Below, one piece after another: positions 1-9,287 of a stretch of 64,000 nucleotides of DNA. Origin of the DNA: an uncultured Sphingomonadaceae bacterium (lineage in GTDB: Bacteria > Pseudomonadota > Alphaproteobacteria > Sphingomonadales > Sphingomonadaceae); assembly GCA_947493215.1 (NCBI GenBank), contig CANLQE010000001.1, positions 1,923,404 to 1,987,403 of the forward strand. Reading direction: 5' to 3'. Both the position numbers and the translations under genes were made by a program. Positions within the stretch are counted from its first letter, which is position 1. The number at the start of each line of letters is the position of its first letter. Under the pieces are notes generated by a model. That model did not search any database. It was not told the origin of the DNA and saw nothing but the letters and a program-made list of their open reading frames with translations.

Positions 1-317
1 TAACCATTAGGCTTGTGGAAACGGTATAATTTGGCTGGTGAAGGCTCTGCGACGGGATTGCCATCGACGGTGATCCCGGTGAGGTTTTTCAGTAGCAAGG
101 ACGGATGATCTACGGTCACACCGTTTAGAGCGATCCGTTCTTCGCCAATCATCCGCTCAATTTCGCGGCGCGAGGCGACACCAGCGCGCGCCAGTAACTT
201 TGCAATGCGTTGCCCTTCGCGCACTTGCGCTTCAGGCGGCTTGGCGCTTGGCGGTTCTTGCTTTGCGCCGCGCGTAGGCTTGGCTTTATAAATTTTACCT
301 GATTCTTTATCGGTCAT
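1..317 (-). CDS. rluB: RluB-type 23S rRNA pseudouridine synthase, N-terminal part (cut by window edge)
   Basis: Partial gene: only the first ~105 residues lie in the window, and the catalytic domain lies beyond base 1. After a basic, Pro/Lys-rich lead of ~35 residues comes an S4 RNA-binding domain with the typical 'LLARAGVASRREIERMI' helix, then the linker ending in 'LYRFHKPNG', which in this family leads into the synthase domain. Family members isomerise a uridine in large ribosomal subunit RNA. The ATG at 315-317 is the first in-frame start. RluB and the related RluF/RsuA/RluE enzymes share this N-terminus, so the exact paralogue is an inference; RluB is the usual one in this order. Confidence 0.8.
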   Translation of the reverse strand, partial: MTDKESGKIYKAKPTRGAKQEPPSAKPPEAQVREGQRIAKLLARAGVASRREIERMIGEERIALNGVTVDHPSLLLKNLTGITVDGNPVAEPSPAKLYRFHKPNG

Positions 318-416
318 GGTTTTTCGCATGGCGGAAAAAAAACTTTGCTGCAATCTGTAACCGATTGGATGGGCGAAGCGAATGGCTGGATAGTTACTTA
401 ATCGGAAGGTGTCGTG

Positions 417-1202
417 ATGCGTCATATAATTTTGCCAGCAATGGTTGCTGCAACAGCATTTGCAGGCTTTATGGGTGCCCAAATCGCCCAGTCATCGAGC
501 GGCGCCTCCGCACAAGTAGCTACACCCGCGACAAATTTTGGTGATGAAACGGTTTCCCCTAATCCGATCGTCGTCGAACTCTTCACCAGTCAGGGATGCT
601 CATCCTGCCCCCCTGCAGATATGCTAGCTTCCCGGTTAGCCAAAGACAGCTCCTTGCTGGTGATTTCGCGGCCTGTTACTTATTGGGACCGCCTCGGTTG
701 GAAAGATACGCTGGCTCGGGAAGATAATACCCAGCTGCAGCGTACTTATGCCGGCAAAGGCAAGGCCGGTTCCGGCGTTTACACGCCGCAAATGATCGTC
801 AATGGCGGCGGCGGTGCTGTTGGATCGCGGGAAGGCGATGTCCGTTCTCTCGTGAGGCTAGCAAAAAATACAAATGGCCCGGTAATCGAAGCAGGCCGTG
901 ATGAGACCGGTTCCGTGATCGTAACTATTAGCGGCCAATCCCGCTATATGGCCGGCGTTTCGCTACTCGCGCTCAGCTCATCGGAAACGGTGCAGGTTGG
1001 CCGCGGGGAAAATGGCGGGCGTCGGTTACATTATACCAATGTGGTAAAAAGCGAGCGCAATCTTGGCAGCTGGGATGGCACATCGATGCGCATCACACTT
1101 TCCGGCAAGGATATGAATGTCGCTGGCGCCGATAAATATGCGATTATCGTCCAGCGCCCCGGTGCAGGCGCGATAGTTGGCGCCAAGCTGCTCGATATTT
1201 AA
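417..1202 (+). CDS. DUF1223 family thioredoxin-fold secreted protein
   Basis: 261-residue exported protein. Residues 1-33 form a signal-peptide-like segment. The mature part has a thioredoxin-like motif 'FTSQGCSSCPPAD' with Cys61 and Cys64 in a CxxC arrangement, which is the hallmark of the DUF1223 family. No biochemical role is established for this family; a periplasmic thiol or redox role is inferred from the fold. A GTG at 414 directly precedes the ATG at 417. I chose the ATG because 'ggaagg' at 404-409 is well spaced for it. It stands alone, followed by the ampG-like gene 75 bases downstream. Confidence 0.8.
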   Translation: MRHIILPAMVAATAFAGFMGAQIAQSSSGASAQVATPATNFGDETVSPNPIVVELFTSQGCSSCPPADMLASRLAKDSSLLVISRPVTYWDRLGWKDTLAREDNTQLQRTYAGKGKAGSGVYTPQMIVNGGGGAVGSREGDVRSLVRLAKNTNGPVIEAGRDETGSVIVTISGQSRYMAGVSLLALSSSETVQVGRGENGGRRLHYTNVVKSERNLGSWDGTSMRITLSGKDMNVAGADKYAIIVQRPGAGAIVGAKLLDI

Positions 1203-1277
1203 GCTATCCGCAAAAATCTGACTGGCATTCGAAGCGTTTGCCGCTAGTGTTTCCCTCAGTTTGAGGGAGAGTATGGC

Positions 1278-2969
1278 GTGAGTGAAACGGCCAAAGCAGA
1301 AGATAAACCGGGATTTAGAAAGTTAATTGCATCGTTGGGCCAAAGAAAGACCGGCATGATGTTCGTGTTCGGGTTTTCCGCCGGTTTGCCTTATTCTCTA
1401 TTGCTAGGCACACTCTACGCTTGGCTTTCTGACGCAAAAGTGGATCTTGAGACTATGGGGGTATTTTCTCTCATTGGTCTCGCATATGCGTTCAAATTCC
1501 TTTGGTCACCGGTAGTCGATCGCTTGAAAATTCCTGGTCTTCATAGACTGGGTCGCCGTAAAAGCTGGCTGATTCCGGCCCAGTTATTGCTCGGGGCTAT
1601 TCTTTTGACCCTGTCAGTTCTCAACCCTCAAACTTCTATAGGCTGGTTTTCTTTGCTCGCCGGAATGGGAGCCTTTGCTTCTGCGACACAGGATGTCGTG
1701 ATCGATGCGTGGCGTGTGGACGTCGCGGATGAAGTAGCAACATTGGATATGTTGTCGACAGTGTATCAATTAGGTTACCGAATTGCTGCGCTTGTGGGCG
1801 GGGCTTTGGCATTGTTTTTGGCCGATGCTTATAGCTGGCCGCTAGTCTACGCGCTTATGGGAGGAATCATGATAGTGATTTCTGTCGCGACCTTCTTTGC
1901 ACCGGATACCCTTGCCACAGACGGCCCCGATGGAGACAATGCCTTGCGCATGGCGGGTCAGCTCGACCCTAAAATTCGCGCTTATGGCTTGGCTATCGTA
2001 GGATTGTTATGGGGGTGGGCCCTTATCAGAGTCGGCGTATTCATGGTGCAGTCGCTAGGCTCTGATCCAGAATTGCGCCCCGACTCGGTTGCGTTTATTC
2101 AATTTAACGGGCCGCTAATTGTTATCGCTACGGTTATAATTCCTGCCATTATCGCGGCTGTTTTGGAATATTGGCGTCGCAACGGGAAGCATGTGCTGCA
2201 GGCTGATACGCAGCGCGAAACTACTTTTGATGCTGTATTGGATCACGGCTATCGAGCGTTAGTGCTGCCTCTAGCCGATATCATGGGGCGCCTTGGCTGG
2301 GCTGCGATTTTGGTGCTGGCACTGATCCTTTCCTACCGGATAACCGATAACATCTGGGGTAGTTTTGCTTATCCGTTTTATCTTGGTGAATTACAGTACA
2401 CGAAGAGCGAAGTAGCGGTGGCATCCAAATTTTTTGGTGTGGGTATGACTATGTTGGGGATTGCGCTTGGTGGAATATCCTTTGCTTATTTTGGTCGTAT
2501 GGCAACGTTGACTATTGGAGCAGCAACGGCGGCGGCCAGCAATTTATTGTACGCTAATCTCGCTGCAGGAGGTGCGGCAATTGCCACTTTTGCAAAGGTT
2601 ACAGGATTTACTTGGTTGGTAGGTCTGTTTGGCGCTGATGAACGGATGGCTAAACTCATGCTCGCTATAACTGGTGAAAATTTGGCAGGAGGCTTGGCCG
2701 GCGCCGCTTTTGTCGCTTATCTGTCATCGATCACGAGCAAACAGTATAGCGCCGTGCAATATGCACTATTATCGTCGTTGACCTTCTTGATTGGTACATT
2801 GGGGCGAGGTGCTCTTGGTGAAATGATTGAGCGAAATGGCTATTATCAGATATTTCTGTTCACTGCTGCACTTGGTGTTGCCGCCATTATTCTATGCTTG
2901 TTTGAGTGGGTTCGTACTAATCGTAACTCAGTGCAGGAAAAACATCCTAATCCGGCAGTTGCTGATTAG
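1278..2969 (+). CDS. ampG: AmpG-like MFS permease
   Basis: 563-residue inner-membrane transporter of the major facilitator superfamily. The N-terminal 'GFSAGLPYSLLLGTLYAWL' stretch, the short basic loop 'GRRKSW' and the 'ATQDVVIDAWRVD' segment match AmpG, the anhydro-muropeptide permease that brings peptidoglycan fragments (GlcNAc-anhydroMurNAc peptides) into the cytoplasm for recycling. E. coli AmpG is ~490 residues; this one has a longer central cytoplasmic loop (about residues 215-320). The start is GTG at 1278, behind a strong 'gagggagag' at 1263-1271; the ATG just upstream runs into a stop at once. The 3' end overlaps the end of convergent folC by 23 bases. Confidence 0.8.
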   Translation: MSETAKAEDKPGFRKLIASLGQRKTGMMFVFGFSAGLPYSLLLGTLYAWLSDAKVDLETMGVFSLIGLAYAFKFLWSPVVDRLKIPGLHRLGRRKSWLIPAQLLLGAILLTLSVLNPQTSIGWFSLLAGMGAFASATQDVVIDAWRVDVADEVATLDMLSTVYQLGYRIAALVGGALALFLADAYSWPLVYALMGGIMIVISVATFFAPDTLATDGPDGDNALRMAGQLDPKIRAYGLAIVGLLWGWALIRVGVFMVQSLGSDPELRPDSVAFIQFNGPLIVIATVIIPAIIAAVLEYWRRNGKHVLQADTQRETTFDAVLDHGYRALVLPLADIMGRLGWAAILVLALILSYRITDNIWGSFAYPFYLGELQYTKSEVAVASKFFGVGMTMLGIALGGISFAYFGRMATLTIGAATAAASNLLYANLAAGGAAIATFAKVTGFTWLVGLFGADERMAKLMLAITGENLAGGLAGAAFVAYLSSITSKQYSAVQYALLSSLTFLIGTLGRGALGEMIERNGYYQIFLFTAALGVAAIILCLFEWVRTNRNSVQEKHPNPAVAD

Positions 2970-4266
2970 CCTCCAACACGCCTCCCGCAAGATAGAGGGA
3001 GCCAGCAATTAAAACAGTTTCCGGTTGGTCCTGACCCAGCTGCTGAAGCGCTGCCGCAACATTGTCCGCTTTCCGGACATCCAGCCCGGGTCTTACAAAA
3101 GCACCAACATCATGATGCTCATGCCCGTCTACGGGAACGACTGTTATGCTAGCAAGATCGCCATCCAGCCAGTGGAGTAGCGATTCAGGGTCTTTGTTGG
3201 CGAGCATGCCGATGACCAGATGTATCTCGCTACGGCCCGAGTTCTGGAAGTAGTCGGCTAGCGCCTCGCCCGCATTGGAATTATGGCCGCCGTCGAGCCA
3301 GATTTCTGCCTCGGGCAACAACTCCGTTAACGGTCCGGGGTCTAGCCTTTGCAGGCGCGCAGGCCATTTGGCCCAGCCCATTGCCGCTCGGAATGCCGCT
3401 TCCGAAATCTGCACGGCATCCTGATGCCGCATCATGGCAATCGCAAGCGCGGCATTGTCTGCTTGATGCGCACCAGCCAGCGCTGGTAAGGGAAGGCTCA
3501 GCTGCCCCATTGCATCACGATAGTGAAGCTGCTTCTTATAGATAGCGGAATTCCAAGCATCACCGCGCGCTAACCATTGCGTGCCCTTGGTCTTTGCATG
3601 CTTATCTATAATGTTCATTATTGCTTCATCATACTGCTGAGTCACTAGGGGCACACCGGCCTTGGCAATGCCCGCCTTTTCCCAAGCAATGCGAACCATA
3701 GGATCATCCGGCGCACCATCTTCCGGCGAGAGCAAAAATGCCTCATGATCAATACCAAGGGCAGCTATCCCTGTCGCTACTGGCTTTGGCACTATGTTGG
3801 TTGCATCCAACCGGCCGCCCAAGCCGACCTCCAATATGCAGGCATCGGCCGGTGTTTCGGCAAAGGCAAGCATGGCTGCCGCCGTTGTCGCTTCAAAAAA
3901 GCTGGGATTGACATCCTCGTTGCAATCTAGGACGCGCGCCAGCAATTCGGCGAGATATTCGTCTTCGATCAAGGATCCCGCAAGCCTGATCCGTTCATTA
4001 AATCGCACCAGATGCGGACTGGAATAGACATGGGCTTTTAGGCCCTCTGCCTCAATCGCCGCCCGCAAAAAGGCGCAGGTCGAGCCTTTACCGTTGGTGC
4101 CGGCAACATGAAATACGGGCGGCAGTGTCAGATGCGGATTACCTAGGCGCTCCATGACAATGCTGATGCGCTCCAGCCCCAATACATCGCGTCCGGGGGA
4201 AAGCAACGAGAGCCGGTTGAGTTGTTCCTGTACCGCTGGGTGATCAGAGCGTGCGCCGTCTGCCAT
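2947..4266 (-). CDS. folC: Folylpolyglutamate synthase / dihydrofolate synthase
   Basis: 439 residues, the usual length for bifunctional FolC. It shows the Mur-ligase-like ATP-binding loop 'HVAGTNGKGST' near residue 55, and 'LEVGLGGRLDATN' and 'LDGGHNSNA' further on, all typical of the family. The enzyme adds glutamate to dihydropteroate and then extends the polyglutamate tail of folates in the cytoplasm. It is the last gene of the minus-strand lapA-pyrF-trpFBA-accD-folC run, separated from accD by 112 bases that contain a double hairpin (4276-4369). Its last codons overlap the convergent ampG-like gene. Confidence 0.93.
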   Translation of the reverse strand: MADGARSDHPAVQEQLNRLSLLSPGRDVLGLERISIVMERLGNPHLTLPPVFHVAGTNGKGSTCAFLRAAIEAEGLKAHVYSSPHLVRFNERIRLAGSLIEDEYLAELLARVLDCNEDVNPSFFEATTAAAMLAFAETPADACILEVGLGGRLDATNIVPKPVATGIAALGIDHEAFLLSPEDGAPDDPMVRIAWEKAGIAKAGVPLVTQQYDEAIMNIIDKHAKTKGTQWLARGDAWNSAIYKKQLHYRDAMGQLSLPLPALAGAHQADNAALAIAMMRHQDAVQISEAAFRAAMGWAKWPARLQRLDPGPLTELLPEAEIWLDGGHNSNAGEALADYFQNSGRSEIHLVIGMLANKDPESLLHWLDGDLASITVVPVDGHEHHDVGAFVRPGLDVRKADNVAAALQQLGQDQPETVLIAGSLYLAGGVLEANQQLPD

Positions 4267-4275
4267 GACTAAAAG

Positions 4276-4369
4276 CCCCTCCCTTTTAAGGGAGGGGTTG
4301 GGGTGGGTCGCGAGCAGAGCGAGCGCCTAGCGCTGCCCCACCCCCGGCCCCTCCCCTGAAGGGGAGGGG
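4276..4369. repeat. Paired G/C-rich hairpins between accD and folC
   Basis: Two near-identical perfect inverted repeats sit at the ends of this stretch. The first has 10-base arms at 4276-4285 and 4288-4297 with a 2-base loop. The second has 10-base arms at 4348-4357 and 4360-4369 with a 2-base loop. Just inside them, a GGGGTGGG block (around 4299-4307) and a CCCCACCCC block (around 4336-4344) are also complementary, so the whole 94 bases can fold as one nested structure. Read on the minus strand, the hairpin nearer folC is followed by CTTTTAG, weakly like a terminator. It resembles the REP/BIME or small palindromic elements seen scattered in sphingomonad genomes; its copy number elsewhere is unknown. 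Confidence 0.7.
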
Positions 4370-4378
4370 TGAAGGGGA

Positions 4379-5233
4379 TCATGCAGCGGTTTTCCAGGCC
4401 ATGAGATAGCCCATGACTTGGGCCAATTGGGCGCGCAACTCTTTACGGTGGACGACCATGTCGACCATGCCATGTTCGAGCAGATATTCCGCCGTCTGGA
4501 ATCCTTCGGGCAGCTTTTCCCGGATGGTATTTTCAATTACACGCTGTCCGGCGAAACCGATCATCGCGCCGGGTTCAGAAATCTGGACGTCGCCGAGCAT
4601 CGCATAGCTGGCGGTAACACCACCGGTCGTTGGATCGGTCAGGACAACGATAAAGGGCAGCCCGGCCTCTCTCAGCATGGAAATGGCCACGGTGGTTTTG
4701 GGCATCTGCATGAGCGACAAAATGCCCTCCTGCATCCGCGCGCCGCCAGCAGCAGTAAAAATAACATATGGGCATTGTTCATCTAACGCGCGGTTAGCTC
4801 CGTCGACAAAAGCCTGACCCACAGCTAGCCCCATCGAGCCGCCCATGAAGGCAAAATCCTGCACGCCGACCACGCAGGGGATACTGTCAATTGTGCCCGT
4901 GACGGTAATCAGCGCGTCCTGTTCCTCGGTTTTTGCGCGAGCGGCCTTCAGACGATCGCTATATTTTTTCTGGTCTTTAAATTTGAGCGGGTCTTCTTTT
5001 ACGGCCGTGAATGGAATTATCTTCCAGCTATTCTCATCCATGATTTGTTCAAAGCGGATCATCGGCCCAATGCGGCCATGATGCTCGCATTTCGGGCAAA
5101 TATGCATATTGTCCTCAAATTCCTTGAGGAACACCATGGCTTCGCATTTCTTGCATTTGTGCCAAAGGTTATCCGGCGTTTCCTTTTTGGTGATCGAGGC
5201 GATCTTGTTACGGACATTGCTAAGCCAAGACAT
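4379..5233 (-). CDS. accD: Acetyl-CoA carboxylase carboxyltransferase subunit beta
   Basis: 284 residues. An N-terminal zinc ribbon is formed by Cys27, Cys30, Cys46 and Cys49 ('CKKC...CPKC'), followed by the carboxyltransferase (crotonase-like) domain with '[10 protein letters not shown]' and '[16 protein letters not shown]'. With AccA it transfers the carboxyl group from biotin to acetyl-CoA to make malonyl-CoA, the first committed step of fatty-acid synthesis. It lies 19 bases downstream of trpA and is probably co-transcribed with it; a trpA-accD-folC order is common in alpha- and gammaproteobacteria. Confidence 0.95.
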   Translation of the reverse strand: MSWLSNVRNKIASITKKETPDNLWHKCKKCEAMVFLKEFEDNMHICPKCEHHGRIGPMIRFEQIMDENSWKIIPFTAVKEDPLKFKDQKKYSDRLKAARAKTEEQDALITVTGTIDSIPCVVGVQDFAFMGGSMGLAVGQAFVDGANRALDEQCPYVIFTAAGGARMQEGILSLMQMPKTTVAISMLREAGLPFIVVLTDPTTGGVTASYAMLGDVQISEPGAMIGFAGQRVIENTIREKLPEGFQTAEYLLEHGMVDMVVHRKELRAQLAQVMGYLMAWKTAA

Positions 5234-5252
5234 GCGTCAATTCCCCAGATTT

Positions 5253-6041
5253 TTATCGTGCGCTTCTGATAGCATCAGAAAGTGATTTTACATAGGCTTT
5301 CACATGCGGTGGCGCATCAGCACCATGTTCTGCGATGATTTCGACAATGGCGGACCCGACGACGACACCGTCTGCAACGCGCCCGATATCGGCGGCCTGT
5401 TCGGGTGTGCGAACGCCGAAGCCTACGGCGACGGGAAGGTCCGTTCCAGCTTTCAAGCGGGATACTGCTTCTTGTATGCTGGCCTGTGCCGCCTGTTGCA
5501 GGCCGGTAATACCCGCGACGGATACATAATAAAGAAAGCCAGAGGCATTTTTCAATATGTCCGGCAAGCGCGCCGCGTCCGTCGTCGGTGTGGCGAGGCG
5601 GATAACGGCGACATCTTTGGCGCGCAAACTATCGCCCAAGCTATCATCTTCCTCAACCGGAATATCGACGCAGATCACGCCATCTACGCCCGCATCAATA
5701 CAAGCATCGGCGAACCAGTCGGCCCCGCGGATGGTCATCGGATTGGCATAGCCCATCAGGACAAGCGGAACCGTGGGATGGCGCTCGCGAAAGTCGGTAG
5801 CAATATTGAATAAATCAGCGGTTTTTGTACCAGCGCTGAGGCTGCGGATATTCGCGGCCTGAATGGCGGGGCCATCGGCCATTGGGTCGGTGAAGGGCAT
5901 GCCGAGTTCGATAATGTCTGCACCGCCTTCGACAAGCGCATCAAGGATGGCTCCGGTGTCAGCTGCGGTTGGGTCGCCGCCGGTGACGAAGGTGATGAGG
6001 GCAGCGCGGTCAGTGGGAAATGATGAAGAGAGACGGGTCAT
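5253..6041 (-). CDS. trpA: Tryptophan synthase alpha subunit
   Basis: 262 residues from the chosen start. It cleaves indole-3-glycerol phosphate to indole and glyceraldehyde 3-phosphate and passes indole to TrpB. The catalytic acid residues are Glu45 ('IIELGMPF') and Asp56 ('DPMADGPAIQ'), 11 residues apart as in E. coli Glu49/Asp60. The reading frame stays open for 25 more codons upstream, but the ATG at 6041 overlaps the stop of the small upstream membrane-protein gene as ATGA and begins with the family-typical MTRLS, so I take that as the start. Confidence 0.95.
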   Translation of the reverse strand: MTRLSSSFPTDRAALITFVTGGDPTAADTGAILDALVEGGADIIELGMPFTDPMADGPAIQAANIRSLSAGTKTADLFNIATDFRERHPTVPLVLMGYANPMTIRGADWFADACIDAGVDGVICVDIPVEEDDSLGDSLRAKDVAVIRLATPTTDAARLPDILKNASGFLYYVSVAGITGLQQAAQASIQEAVSRLKAGTDLPVAVGFGVRTPEQAADIGRVADGVVVGSAIVEIIAEHGADAPPHVKAYVKSLSDAIRSAR

Positions 6042-6256
6042 TTTTGGCCTCGCTTGTGGTCGCGAAGGATCCTCCAATTTTGGCGGCTCTGTTTGCTCCA
6101 CAGACCACTGATCCATAAGGTGAAAAAGATTATCACATCGGAAAGGGTGACGCTAATTTCACCGCGATAGAAAATACACATTGCAAGCCACATGGCCAAT
6201 AACACTGCCGGTATTGGCCAAGCCGCTATCATTGTATCAAATAGTTTGGGGATCAT
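6038..6256 (-). CDS. Small two-helix membrane protein inside the trp operon
   Basis: 72 residues, unknown family. It has two hydrophobic stretches (about residues 10-30 and 36-56) and a basic C-terminus (RDHKRGQK), so it is probably a small inner-membrane protein. It is a convincing gene because it fits exactly between trpB and trpA: its ATG overlaps the trpB stop as ATGA (6253-6256), and its stop overlaps the trpA ATG as ATGA (6038-6041). This is the pattern expected for translational coupling. I do not recognise the protein and assign no function. Confidence 0.7.
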   Translation of the reverse strand: MIPKLFDTMIAAWPIPAVLLAMWLAMCIFYRGEISVTLSDVIIFFTLWISGLWSKQSRQNWRILRDHKRGQK

Positions 6257-7494
6257 ATCTCCGTCCCCAAGGCTTCAGCGACAGTGAAAATATCCTTGTC
6301 CCCGCGTCCGCAGAGATTGGCTAGAATAATCTGATCCTTGTCCATCTTCACGGCTTCGCGCGCAACCGCTGCGATAGCGTGAGAAGGTTCCAGCGCCGGA
6401 ATAATCCCCTCCGTACCGCAGAGCAGTTGGAACGCTTCCAGTGCTTCGGTGTCGGTCACGCTGTCATAACGCACCCGGCCGGATTCTTTGAGCCAGCTAT
6501 GTTCCGGGCCAATGCCGGGATAGTCGAGGCCCGCGCTGATCGAATGGGCTTCGTCAATCTGGCCGTCCTCGTCCTGCAATAAATATGTTTTGTTACCGTG
6601 CAAAATGCCTGGTTTGCCACCGGCAAGCGATGCGGCATGTTCTTTTTCCAGACCATGGCCCGCCGCTTCGATGCCGAGCATTTCTACATCAGGATCGTCA
6701 AGAAACGGATGGAACAGGCCAATAGCGTTAGATCCCCCGCCAATGGCTGCGACCAGCATATCGGGCAGGCGGCCGGTTCTCTCCAGCATCTGCTCGCGCG
6801 CTTCGCGGCCAATCACACTTTGGAAATCCCGAACCAGTTCGGGATAGGGATGGGGACCAGCGGCAGTGCCGATGATGTAGAATGTATCATGTACATTGGT
6901 TACCCAGTCGCGCAGCGCGTCGTTCATTGCGTCCTTCAGCGTCGCCGAGCCACTGGTCACTGGCACGACCTCTGCGCCCAGCAACCTCATCCGGAAAATA
7001 TTCGGCTTCTGCCGTTCAATATCGGTTGCGCCCATATAGATGACGCAGGGCAGGCCAAAGCGAGCGCAAACGGTCGCTGTTGCCACGCCGTGTTGTCCCG
7101 CGCCGGTTTCGGCGATAATCCGTTTCTTGCCCATGCGTTTGGCGAGCAAAATCTGGCCAATGCAATTGTTGATCTTATGCGCGCCGGTATGGTTCAGTTC
7201 ATCGCGCTTGAACCAGATTTGCGCACCTTTTCCTTCCGGTGCCTCTTTGCGAACGTGATCGGTCAGGCGTTCAGCAAAATAGAGCGGGCTAGGGCGTCCG
7301 ACATAATGTTCGAGTAAATCATCAAATTCTTCGGCAAAAGTCGGATCGGCCTGCGCCGCACGATAATGCTTTTCCAGGTCGAGGATCAGCGGCATCAAAG
7401 TCTCGGCCACATAGCGCCCGCCAAATTGACCAAAATGGCCGCGATCGTCGGGTTGATTGCGGAAGCTGTTCGAGAGTTTATCTTGTTTTGTCAT
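6253..7494 (-). CDS. trpB: Tryptophan synthase beta subunit
   Basis: 413 residues from the chosen start. This PLP enzyme condenses indole and serine to tryptophan. The PLP lysine is Lys107 in '[10 protein letters not shown]'; the phosphate-binding glycine run is '[10 protein letters not shown]'. The ATG at 7494 begins '[11 protein letters not shown]', close to the usual N-terminus. An ATG 14 codons upstream (7536) would extend it, with longer overlap into trpF. With the chosen start trpB overlaps the end of trpF by 17 bases, and its stop overlaps the next small gene by 4 bases. Confidence 0.95.
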   Translation of the reverse strand: MTKQDKLSNSFRNQPDDRGHFGQFGGRYVAETLMPLILDLEKHYRAAQADPTFAEEFDDLLEHYVGRPSPLYFAERLTDHVRKEAPEGKGAQIWFKRDELNHTGAHKINNCIGQILLAKRMGKKRIIAETGAGQHGVATATVCARFGLPCVIYMGATDIERQKPNIFRMRLLGAEVVPVTSGSATLKDAMNDALRDWVTNVHDTFYIIGTAAGPHPYPELVRDFQSVIGREAREQMLERTGRLPDMLVAAIGGGSNAIGLFHPFLDDPDVEMLGIEAAGHGLEKEHAASLAGGKPGILHGNKTYLLQDEDGQIDEAHSISAGLDYPGIGPEHSWLKESGRVRYDSVTDTEALEAFQLLCGTEGIIPALEPSHAIAAVAREAVKMDKDQIILANLCGRGDKDIFTVAEALGTEI

Positions 7495-8122
7495 ATGTGC
7501 GAACCGCTTGGCAAAAGGCAGCGATTCTGTCCACATCTTTGACGCCTGGTGCGGATTCTACGCCCGAGGAAACGTCAACAAGCGGCGCACCTGTCGCTTC
7601 TACGGCCTGCACCACATTTTCGGGATCTAAACCGCCAGCAAGGCCCCATGGCACTTGATGATTATGTCCCGCCAATACGGACCAGTCAAAGGTCGCGCCG
7701 GTGCCGCCGGGGAGCGCCTTGGCCGGGGCGTCGAACAGCAATCTATGAGCGGCACCTTCAAAGCGGCTGCTCTTCGCGAGAGTCGCATTATCCTTTACAC
7801 CCAGCGCTTTCCAGACTTCGATCTCGCTTTGATCGCGCACTAACTTGATCCATTCGGCTGTTTCGCTGCCATGAAACTGGATAACATCAGGGCGGACGAT
7901 GTTCACCGCTCGTCCGGTCAATTTGGGATCTGCGTTGACCAGCAGTAGTACCGTCTTTAGCGATTCTGGAACGGCTTCCCGAAGCGCAGCGGCTTGTTCC
8001 AGAGAAACATGACGTGGGCTTTTCTCGAAATGAACCAATCCGATATAGTCAGCTCCGGCTTGGGCGGCAGCTGCAATGCTGGCCTCATTGGACAGGCCAC
8101 ATATTTTGATTTGGGTTTTCAT
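7478..8122 (-). CDS. trpF: Phosphoribosylanthranilate isomerase
   Basis: 214 residues, the usual size. The TIM-barrel enzyme of tryptophan synthesis converts N-(5'-phosphoribosyl)anthranilate to the carboxyphenylamino-deoxyribulose phosphate. It starts with the hallmark '[12 protein letters not shown]', contains 'DVIQFHGSE' and ends with the phosphate-binding '[10 protein letters not shown]' and 'VDVSSGVE' motifs. It lies 8 bases after pyrF and overlaps trpB. The other trp genes (trpE, G, D, C) are not in this window, which is normal for Alphaproteobacteria, where the pathway is split over loci. Confidence 0.95.
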   Translation of the reverse strand: MKTQIKICGLSNEASIAAAAQAGADYIGLVHFEKSPRHVSLEQAAALREAVPESLKTVLLLVNADPKLTGRAVNIVRPDVIQFHGSETAEWIKLVRDQSEIEVWKALGVKDNATLAKSSRFEGAAHRLLFDAPAKALPGGTGATFDWSVLAGHNHQVPWGLAGGLDPENVVQAVEATGAPLVDVSSGVESAPGVKDVDRIAAFCQAVRTYDKTR

Positions 8123-8130
8123 GAGGTTAG

Positions 8131-8805
8131 TTACAGTGTGGCTTCAATTGCCCGTGCCGCCGCATTAGGATTTTCCGCTGCGGTAATGGGACGCCCGATT
8201 ACCAAAACACTGGCCCCATCGTCGCGCGCTGCGCGGGGAGTTACTGTGCGCTTTTGGTCACCTGCTTTACCGTTGGCGGGGCGTAGGCCTGGCACGATAA
8301 AATAACCGTCCTTCCAAGCTTTATGAGCCGCGCTAACTTCATTGCCGGAACAAACAATGCCATCCAGACCGGCCTGAGCGGCGAGATCGGCCAATCGTTT
8401 AACTTGGTCATGCGGACTGCCATTATAACCGATAGTTCCCATGTCGCGTTCGTCCAAAGATGTCAGCAATGTTACGCCTACAACCTTTGTGTGGCTGCCT
8501 GCGGCTGCCTTGGCATCCTCCATCATCGCCCGACCACCGGAAGCGTGGATGGTGACGATAGCTGGCTGGAGAACATTAATTGCTTGCATAGCTTTCGCTA
8601 CAGTATTGGGAATGTCATGGAGTTTCAGATCTAGAAAAATTGGTAGCCCGATTTTCTGGATTTCATGAACCCCATGATGGCCATTGGCACAGAAAAATTC
8701 GAGACCGAGTTTCAGACCACCGACATGGCCTTTCACGGATTTGGCGATGGTGATTGCATCGTCCAGCACCGGTGTATCGAGCGCAACAAATATCGGGTTG
8801 CTCAT
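8131..8805 (-). CDS. pyrF: Orotidine 5'-phosphate decarboxylase
   Basis: 224 residues. It catalyses the last step of UMP synthesis, decarboxylation of OMP. The catalytic D-K-x-x-D array is visible as 'LDLKLHDIPNTV', and the phosphate-binding end as 'PGLRPANG' and 'VIGRPITAA'. The start overlaps the lapA stop by 4 bases (ATGA at 8802-8805), suggesting translational coupling. Confidence 0.95.
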   Translation of the reverse strand: MSNPIFVALDTPVLDDAITIAKSVKGHVGGLKLGLEFFCANGHHGVHEIQKIGLPIFLDLKLHDIPNTVAKAMQAINVLQPAIVTIHASGGRAMMEDAKAAAGSHTKVVGVTLLTSLDERDMGTIGYNGSPHDQVKRLADLAAQAGLDGIVCSGNEVSAAHKAWKDGYFIVPGLRPANGKAGDQKRTVTPRAARDDGASVLVIGRPITAAENPNAAARAIEATL

Positions 8806-9197
8806 GAGCCCGGAACCTTGTCGTCGTTTGAGGACGCGCTTGTGATGGACGAAACCGCTGGTGCCGGTTCGGCGATTTGATCTTTGTCGAGATCCATAGG
8901 TACCGCAGCTGGTTTAGCAGTCGATGCTGGTGTAAAAGATGCAGTGGGCGTCGGGGTCGGCCGTGCCGCCGCTTCCAACGTTTTGATCCGACGACTTAGC
9001 CGCCATTTGGATGCCCGATGTATCAGCCACAAAGGAACAAACCCCAACAAAAACGCTCCGATAACAAGAACGGGTAACTTGGTATCAATGCGGATTTCTT
9101 CCCAGATCAACACGGATGTTGGCGACCAGTTATTGACAGCAAACACCACCAATATGACTGCCAATATGACCCAGAAAAGCGTTTTAATAAACTGCAT
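8802..9197 (-). CDS. lapA: LapA-domain membrane protein
   Basis: 131 residues. Two transmembrane helices (about residues 4-20 and 40-62) with the sequence 'VFAVNNWSPTSVLIW' between them identify the LapA (DUF1049) family, known in enterobacteria as a partner of LapB in controlling LPS synthesis. The C-terminal half is a Thr/Pro/Ala-rich, probably unstructured cytoplasmic tail. It is the first gene of the lapA-pyrF-trpF run. In many relatives ihfB lies directly upstream; here purB is upstream instead, 90 bases away. Confidence 0.8.
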   Translation of the reverse strand: MQFIKTLFWVILAVILVVFAVNNWSPTSVLIWEEIRIDTKLPVLVIGAFLLGFVPLWLIHRASKWRLSRRIKTLEAAARPTPTPTASFTPASTAKPAAVPMDLDKDQIAEPAPAVSSITSASSNDDKVPGS

Positions 9198-9287
9198 TCG
9201 ACACCTTTATTTGCGTATTTTTATGCATATTACGCGTAAATACGATCAGTGACCAGAGCTGTTACCAATTTGGGTTAAACAAGAAAC

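Noticed and set aside
6598-7317. 239-codon frame on the plus strand opposite trpB
   Set aside because: Antisense to an unambiguous trpB with intact PLP-site motifs; no protein-like features of its own.
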